NCBI GenBank assembly: GCA_005788205.1
Contig: SXYT01000042.1
Coordinates: forward strand, 1 to 8,326
Direction: 5' to 3'
DNA length: 8,326 nucleotides
From: Actinomycetota bacterium
Lineage (GTDB): Bacteria; Actinomycetota; Acidimicrobiia; Acidimicrobiales; Ilumatobacteraceae
Position 1 is the stretch's first letter, and each line of letters opens with the position of its first letter. Under the pieces are notes generated by a model. The model was given only the letters and a program-made list of their open reading frames with translations. It was not told where the DNA came from and did no database searches. Positions 5,800 to 8,326 of the stretch are shown piece by piece. The translations under genes and the position numbers were made by a program.

Positions 5800-6426
5800 A
5801 TGTCCGCCGCGGACGGACTTGCGACCGATCCGTCCGGGGTCAAGCGGTGTCACTGGTGCGGCACCGACCCGCTCTACGTGGATTACCACGATCGTGAGTG
5901 GGGCAGACCCGTGCACGACAACGACAGGTTGTTCGAGAAGATCTGTCTCGAGGGCTTCCAGTCAGGTCTTGCGTGGATCACAGTGCTGCGCAAGCGTGAC
6001 AACTTCCGCGCGGCGTTCCGCGGCTTCGGCATCGAGGCAGTCGCGGCGATGGGGGACCGTGACATCACGCGGCTCCTCGGTGACGCGGGCATCATCCGTC
6101 ACCGCGGCAAGATCGAGGCCACCATCAACAACGCGCGGTGCGCGGCGGGGATGCTGGAGGCAGGGACAGACCTGGCCGGGCACATCTGGTCGTTCGCACC
6201 GCGCACTGAGTTCGGCCGGGAGGGGACGGAATGGCCCGTCACCACTTCGCCGTCGGCCGTCGCGCTCTCGAAGGACCTCAAGAAGCGGGGGTGGGGTTTC
6301 GTCGGCCCCACCACCATCTACTCGTTCATGCAGTCGATGGGGCTGGTGAACGACCATCACACGGGTTGTCACGTGATGGTCGAGTGCGAGACCGGCAGGA
6401 AGAAGATGCTCAGCCGCGCGGGTTGA
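5800..6426 (+). CDS. tag: DNA-3-methyladenine glycosylase I
   Basis: This encodes 208 residues and is a clear Tag protein. It removes 3-methyladenine from alkylated DNA, leaving an abasic site for base excision repair. Zinc ligands of the E. coli enzyme (Cys4, His17, His175, Cys179) correspond to Cys17, His30 (YHDREWG), His186 and Cys190 (NDHHTGC), with the same spacing within each pair. The base-recognition residues Glu38 and Trp46 correspond to Glu51 and Trp59 in ICLEGFQSGLAW. A C-terminal SFMQSMGLVNDH segment is also typical. The 13-residue N-terminal extension relative to E. coli is unremarkable. ATG at 5800 is the only sensible start. It has no good ribosome site, so reinitiation after the small Cys gene 13 bp upstream is likely. 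The 3' end overlaps the convergent HEAT-repeat gene by 17 bp. Confidence 0.96.
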   Translation: MSAADGLATDPSGVKRCHWCGTDPLYVDYHDREWGRPVHDNDRLFEKICLEGFQSGLAWITVLRKRDNFRAAFRGFGIEAVAAMGDRDITRLLGDAGIIRHRGKIEATINNARCAAGMLEAGTDLAGHIWSFAPRTEFGREGTEWPVTTSPSAVALSKDLKKRGWGFVGPTTIYSFMQSMGLVNDHHTGCHVMVECETGRKKMLSRAG

Positions 6427-6994
6427 GCATGTCCTCGGCGTTCTGGCGAACCTGCCAGTCACGGTCCTCCAGTGCCCTCCTGAGCAGCGGCTCGACTCGC
6501 GGGTCATCGAACGGCGCGAGAGCGAGCACCGCCCGCCGTCGCACGGTGGGCTTGTCTGAGCACGCCGCGATGATCGCGTCGAGTCCCCGCGGGTCACCGA
6601 TCGCACCGAGAGCCGCCGCTGCCGCCTCGCGCACGAGGACCTCCCGGTGGTTCATCGTCGCCTCCACGAGTGCCTCGACGGAACCGTCGGCGGGGGACTC
6701 GCGTTCCCCCATGGCCCACGCGGCCATTTCGGCGACGAACACGTCCGTGTCGCCGAGCATCGCCGTGAGATCGACACCGGGTGACCGTGCCGCCAGCTCT
6801 GCGGCGGTGCGGCGCACTTCCGCATCGGGGTCACGGAGGGCAGGGTCCAGGTCGTCATCCAGGAGGCGGCCCATCCTCGCGAGGGCACGCAGGGAACTGG
6901 CCCGCACCTCGCCGTCGGCATCGGCGGCACCGGCCCGGGCGGTCGGCTCGTCCGCGGTGAAGCCCGCAGCGATGATGTCGAACCTGGACACCAC
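6410..6994 (-). CDS. HEAT-repeat protein
   Basis: This encodes 194 residues made almost wholly of about six HEAT/PBS-lyase-type helical repeats. Repeat starts are marked by D-x-D/D-x-x-V-R patterns: DADGEVRASSLRALARMG, DPDAEVRRTAAELAA, DTDVFVAEMAAWAMG, HREVLVREAAAAALGAIGD, DKPTVRRRAVLALAPFDD and DRDWQVRQNAEDML. Such solenoids are protein-binding scaffolds. Phycobilin lyases share the repeat, but nothing here suggests a pigment role. No signal peptide or membrane helix is seen, so it is likely cytoplasmic. The start is GTG at 6992-6994 (a second GTG follows directly), with GTAGGA a few bases upstream. It lies 6 bp after the two-TM membrane protein gene, so the two are very likely one transcript and possibly partners. 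Function unknown. Confidence 0.82.
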   Translation of the reverse strand: MVSRFDIIAAGFTADEPTARAGAADADGEVRASSLRALARMGRLLDDDLDPALRDPDAEVRRTAAELAARSPGVDLTAMLGDTDVFVAEMAAWAMGERESPADGSVEALVEATMNHREVLVREAAAAALGAIGDPRGLDAIIAACSDKPTVRRRAVLALAPFDDPRVEPLLRRALEDRDWQVRQNAEDMLNPRG

Positions 6995-7000
6995 GCGGTC

Positions 7001-7348
7001 CTACGACCGCAGGAGGTCGCCGATGAGGTTCAGCGCGACTGCGAGCACCAGGCCGGCCGCGCACGCGAGCAGCGCACCGAGAATGACGGACCACCCGGCG
7101 AGCAGGCCGGTTGCGCGCTTCCACTGGCTCCTGCCGGGCTCACGGTAGAGCGGCGTGGGCTTCTGGTCGATCCGCACCGTCGCGGGCCGCTTCGGCGTGG
7201 CAGGCTTCATCCGCGACACCGCACCCAGTGCGACCAGCGCGAGCGCGACCACCCAGAGCGCTCGCACGGTCGTGCCGCTGGTCGATGTGGCAATGACACC
7301 CGGTGATGAGATGACAAGCGACGAGACGACATCCAGCGAAGAGAACAT
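7001..7348 (-). CDS. Small membrane protein with two predicted TM helices, function unknown
   Basis: This encodes 115 residues if started at the ATG 7346-7348. TM1 is about 30-45 (ALWVVALALVALGAV) and TM2 about 83-109 (LAGWSVILGALLACAAGLVL onward). Between them lies a basic, proline-rich linker with MKPATPKRPATVRIDQKP and LYREPGRSQWKR. The ATG overlaps the start codon of the divergent protease gene on the other strand, which is unusual. A GTG at 7265-7267 would give 88 residues starting right before TM1 and leave a 79-bp gap for promoters. Neither start has a clear ribosome site. I do not recognise the family. The gene is followed after 6 bp by the HEAT-repeat gene, suggesting a membrane anchor with a cytoplasmic scaffold partner (inference). 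Confidence 0.7.
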   Translation of the reverse strand: MFSSLDVVSSLVISSPGVIATSTSGTTVRALWVVALALVALGAVSRMKPATPKRPATVRIDQKPTPLYREPGRSQWKRATGLLAGWSVILGALLACAAGLVLAVALNLIGDLLRS

Positions 7349-8326
7349 GACGGAGGGAAGCGTACCCCTGCCGCCTCCTGTCCTGCCCGCAGCAGAAGGC
7401 TCACGGGCCCGTTTTGCCGTCGCCGTCGCTGTGGTCACCCTGTCGTGGCTCGTGCTCGCCGTGGTCCTCGTGACGGCGACCGTGCGGATCCAGCGGTGGG
7501 AGGTCGCGCCGGGCGAGGCCATGGCGGTGAGCCCGCGCATCTCCTTCGAGGTGCCCGAAGGCAAGGAGTCGAACCCCCCGCAGCGTCATCCGGCGGAGAA
7601 CAGCATCCGTTTCGTGACCGCCTTCGGCGGGCAGCTGTCGGTGTTGGATGCCCTCCTCGGCTGGATCGACCCGCATGTGCAGGTCGACACGTTCGAGGAG
7701 CACTTCGGCGGGCAGACACCGACGACGTCCCGCCAGCTCGGTTTCCAGTCCATGTTCGGGGCGAAGCAGGTGGCCGAGTACGTGGCGATGAAGCGGATCG
7801 GCCTCGACGCCCGGTTCACCGACGGCAGCATCATCGTGAACGAACTGGTGTGCACCGACGAGCCTGTCGCGCAGTCGGCTTGCCGCGTCCTCGAGGTCGG
7901 GGACACCATCGTCCGGTTCGACGGTGCTGATGTGCCGACCCTCACCGAGCTCGCGGCCGAGATGAAGGGCCGCACGGTGGGTGAAGAGATAGTGCTGACC
8001 GTCGTTCCCCACGGAAAGGAACCGGACGACACATCGGCACGCGAGGAGCGACGTGTCGTGCTGATGGCGAACCCCGACGACCCCGCGAAGGCAATCATCG
8101 GCATCATTCCCGCCGACACCCGGACTGTGCAGCTCCCCTTCGAGGTGGGAATCTCCACTGCTGACATCGGCGGTCCGTCCGCGGGGCTTGCGTTCACGCT
8201 CGGCCTGCTCGACGACCTCACGGAGGGCAACCTGATGGGCCGCGGCAAGGTGGCCGCCACCGGCACGATGGCACCTGACGAGACGGTCGGGGCCATCGGG
8301 GCGCTGCGCCAGAAGGCGGTTGCGGC
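7347..8326 (+). CDS. Membrane-anchored PDZ/Lon-like (S16) serine protease, 3' end outside window
   Basis: The frame is open from ATG 7347 to the right edge, giving 326 residues so far. A proline-rich N-terminus and one TM helix (about 23-45, FAVAVAVVTLSWLVLAVVLV) anchor it. A linker domain follows, then a PDZ-like domain (about 165-222) with VLEVGDTIVRFDGADV and a VGEEIVLTVV strand. The S16 Lon-type proteolytic domain begins near 250 (IIGIIP). The catalytic Ser lies in GGPSAGL (Ser278), and IGALRQKAVAA supplies Lys323, 45 residues later, matching the Lon Ser-Lys dyad spacing. The domain order is that of the YlbL / Rv3194c group, which faces outside the membrane and has no ATPase domain. Natural substrates are poorly known. 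Upstream of the ATG only a weak GAAGAG is seen. Confidence 0.9.
   Translation, partial: MTEGSVPLPPPVLPAAEGSRARFAVAVAVVTLSWLVLAVVLVTATVRIQRWEVAPGEAMAVSPRISFEVPEGKESNPPQRHPAENSIRFVTAFGGQLSVLDALLGWIDPHVQVDTFEEHFGGQTPTTSRQLGFQSMFGAKQVAEYVAMKRIGLDARFTDGSIIVNELVCTDEPVAQSACRVLEVGDTIVRFDGADVPTLTELAAEMKGRTVGEEIVLTVVPHGKEPDDTSAREERRVVLMANPDDPAKAIIGIIPADTRTVQLPFEVGISTADIGGPSAGLAFTLGLLDDLTEGNLMGRGKVAATGTMAPDETVGAIGALRQKAVA

Noticed and set aside
6231..7148. 305-residue + strand open frame
   Set aside because: It spans tag in the wrong frame and the antisense of the HEAT and membrane protein genes. Composition is Ser/Arg/Ala-biased with no domain.
7401..8296. Two long minus-strand open frames opposite the protease gene
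   Set aside because: The + strand frame carries TM, PDZ and S16 catalytic motifs, and the minus frames show none.
1..8326. CRISPR arrays, transposases, tRNA genes or integration sites
   Set aside because: No regularly spaced repeats, no transposase or integrase motifs and no cloverleaf-like segment were seen on either strand.

Overview
This 8.3 kb window is compact, GC-rich chromosomal DNA with GTG starts, short intergenic gaps and overlapping gene ends. It is most likely from an actinomycete-type bacterium (Actinomycetota). The gene content points the same way: a PAC2-family protein, a Ddn-like F420-dependent reductase and a membrane-anchored PDZ/Lon-like protease of the kind common in that phylum. 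I see no mobile element, CRISPR array, rRNA or tRNA gene, and no shift in base use that suggests a recent island. The genus cannot be read from the window.

Left part (1-3211): the 3' end of a Nudix hydrolase gene converges on a PAC2-family gene. A three-gene + strand operon diverges from the PAC2 gene: GNAT acetyltransferase, a short TrmO/TsaA-like tRNA methyltransferase, and a serine beta-lactamase-fold lipoprotein. Both junctions in this operon are 4-base GTGA overlaps, so translation is probably coupled.

Middle (3199-5541): a Ddn-type deazaflavin reductase (-) and an ABM-domain monooxygenase (+) are divergent across 50 bp. A 14-TM DHA2-type exporter (-) overlaps the monooxygenase tail to tail. 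Together they resemble a redox and efflux neighbourhood. The exporter has an imperfect 15-bp palindrome at its predicted transcription start, the clearest regulatory signal here.

Right part (5634-8326): a 50-residue cysteine-rich small protein and tag (3-methyladenine DNA glycosylase I) form a + strand pair. A HEAT-repeat protein and a two-TM membrane protein form a - strand pair that converges on tag. A PDZ/Lon-like protease gene begins at 7347 and runs off the end of the window. Its start codon overlaps the start codon assigned to the membrane protein on the other strand.

The genes are mostly recognisable housekeeping and accessory families. I did not find a convincing new defence or mobile system. 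The least described items are the small Cys protein, the HEAT/membrane pair, and the exporter's operator.
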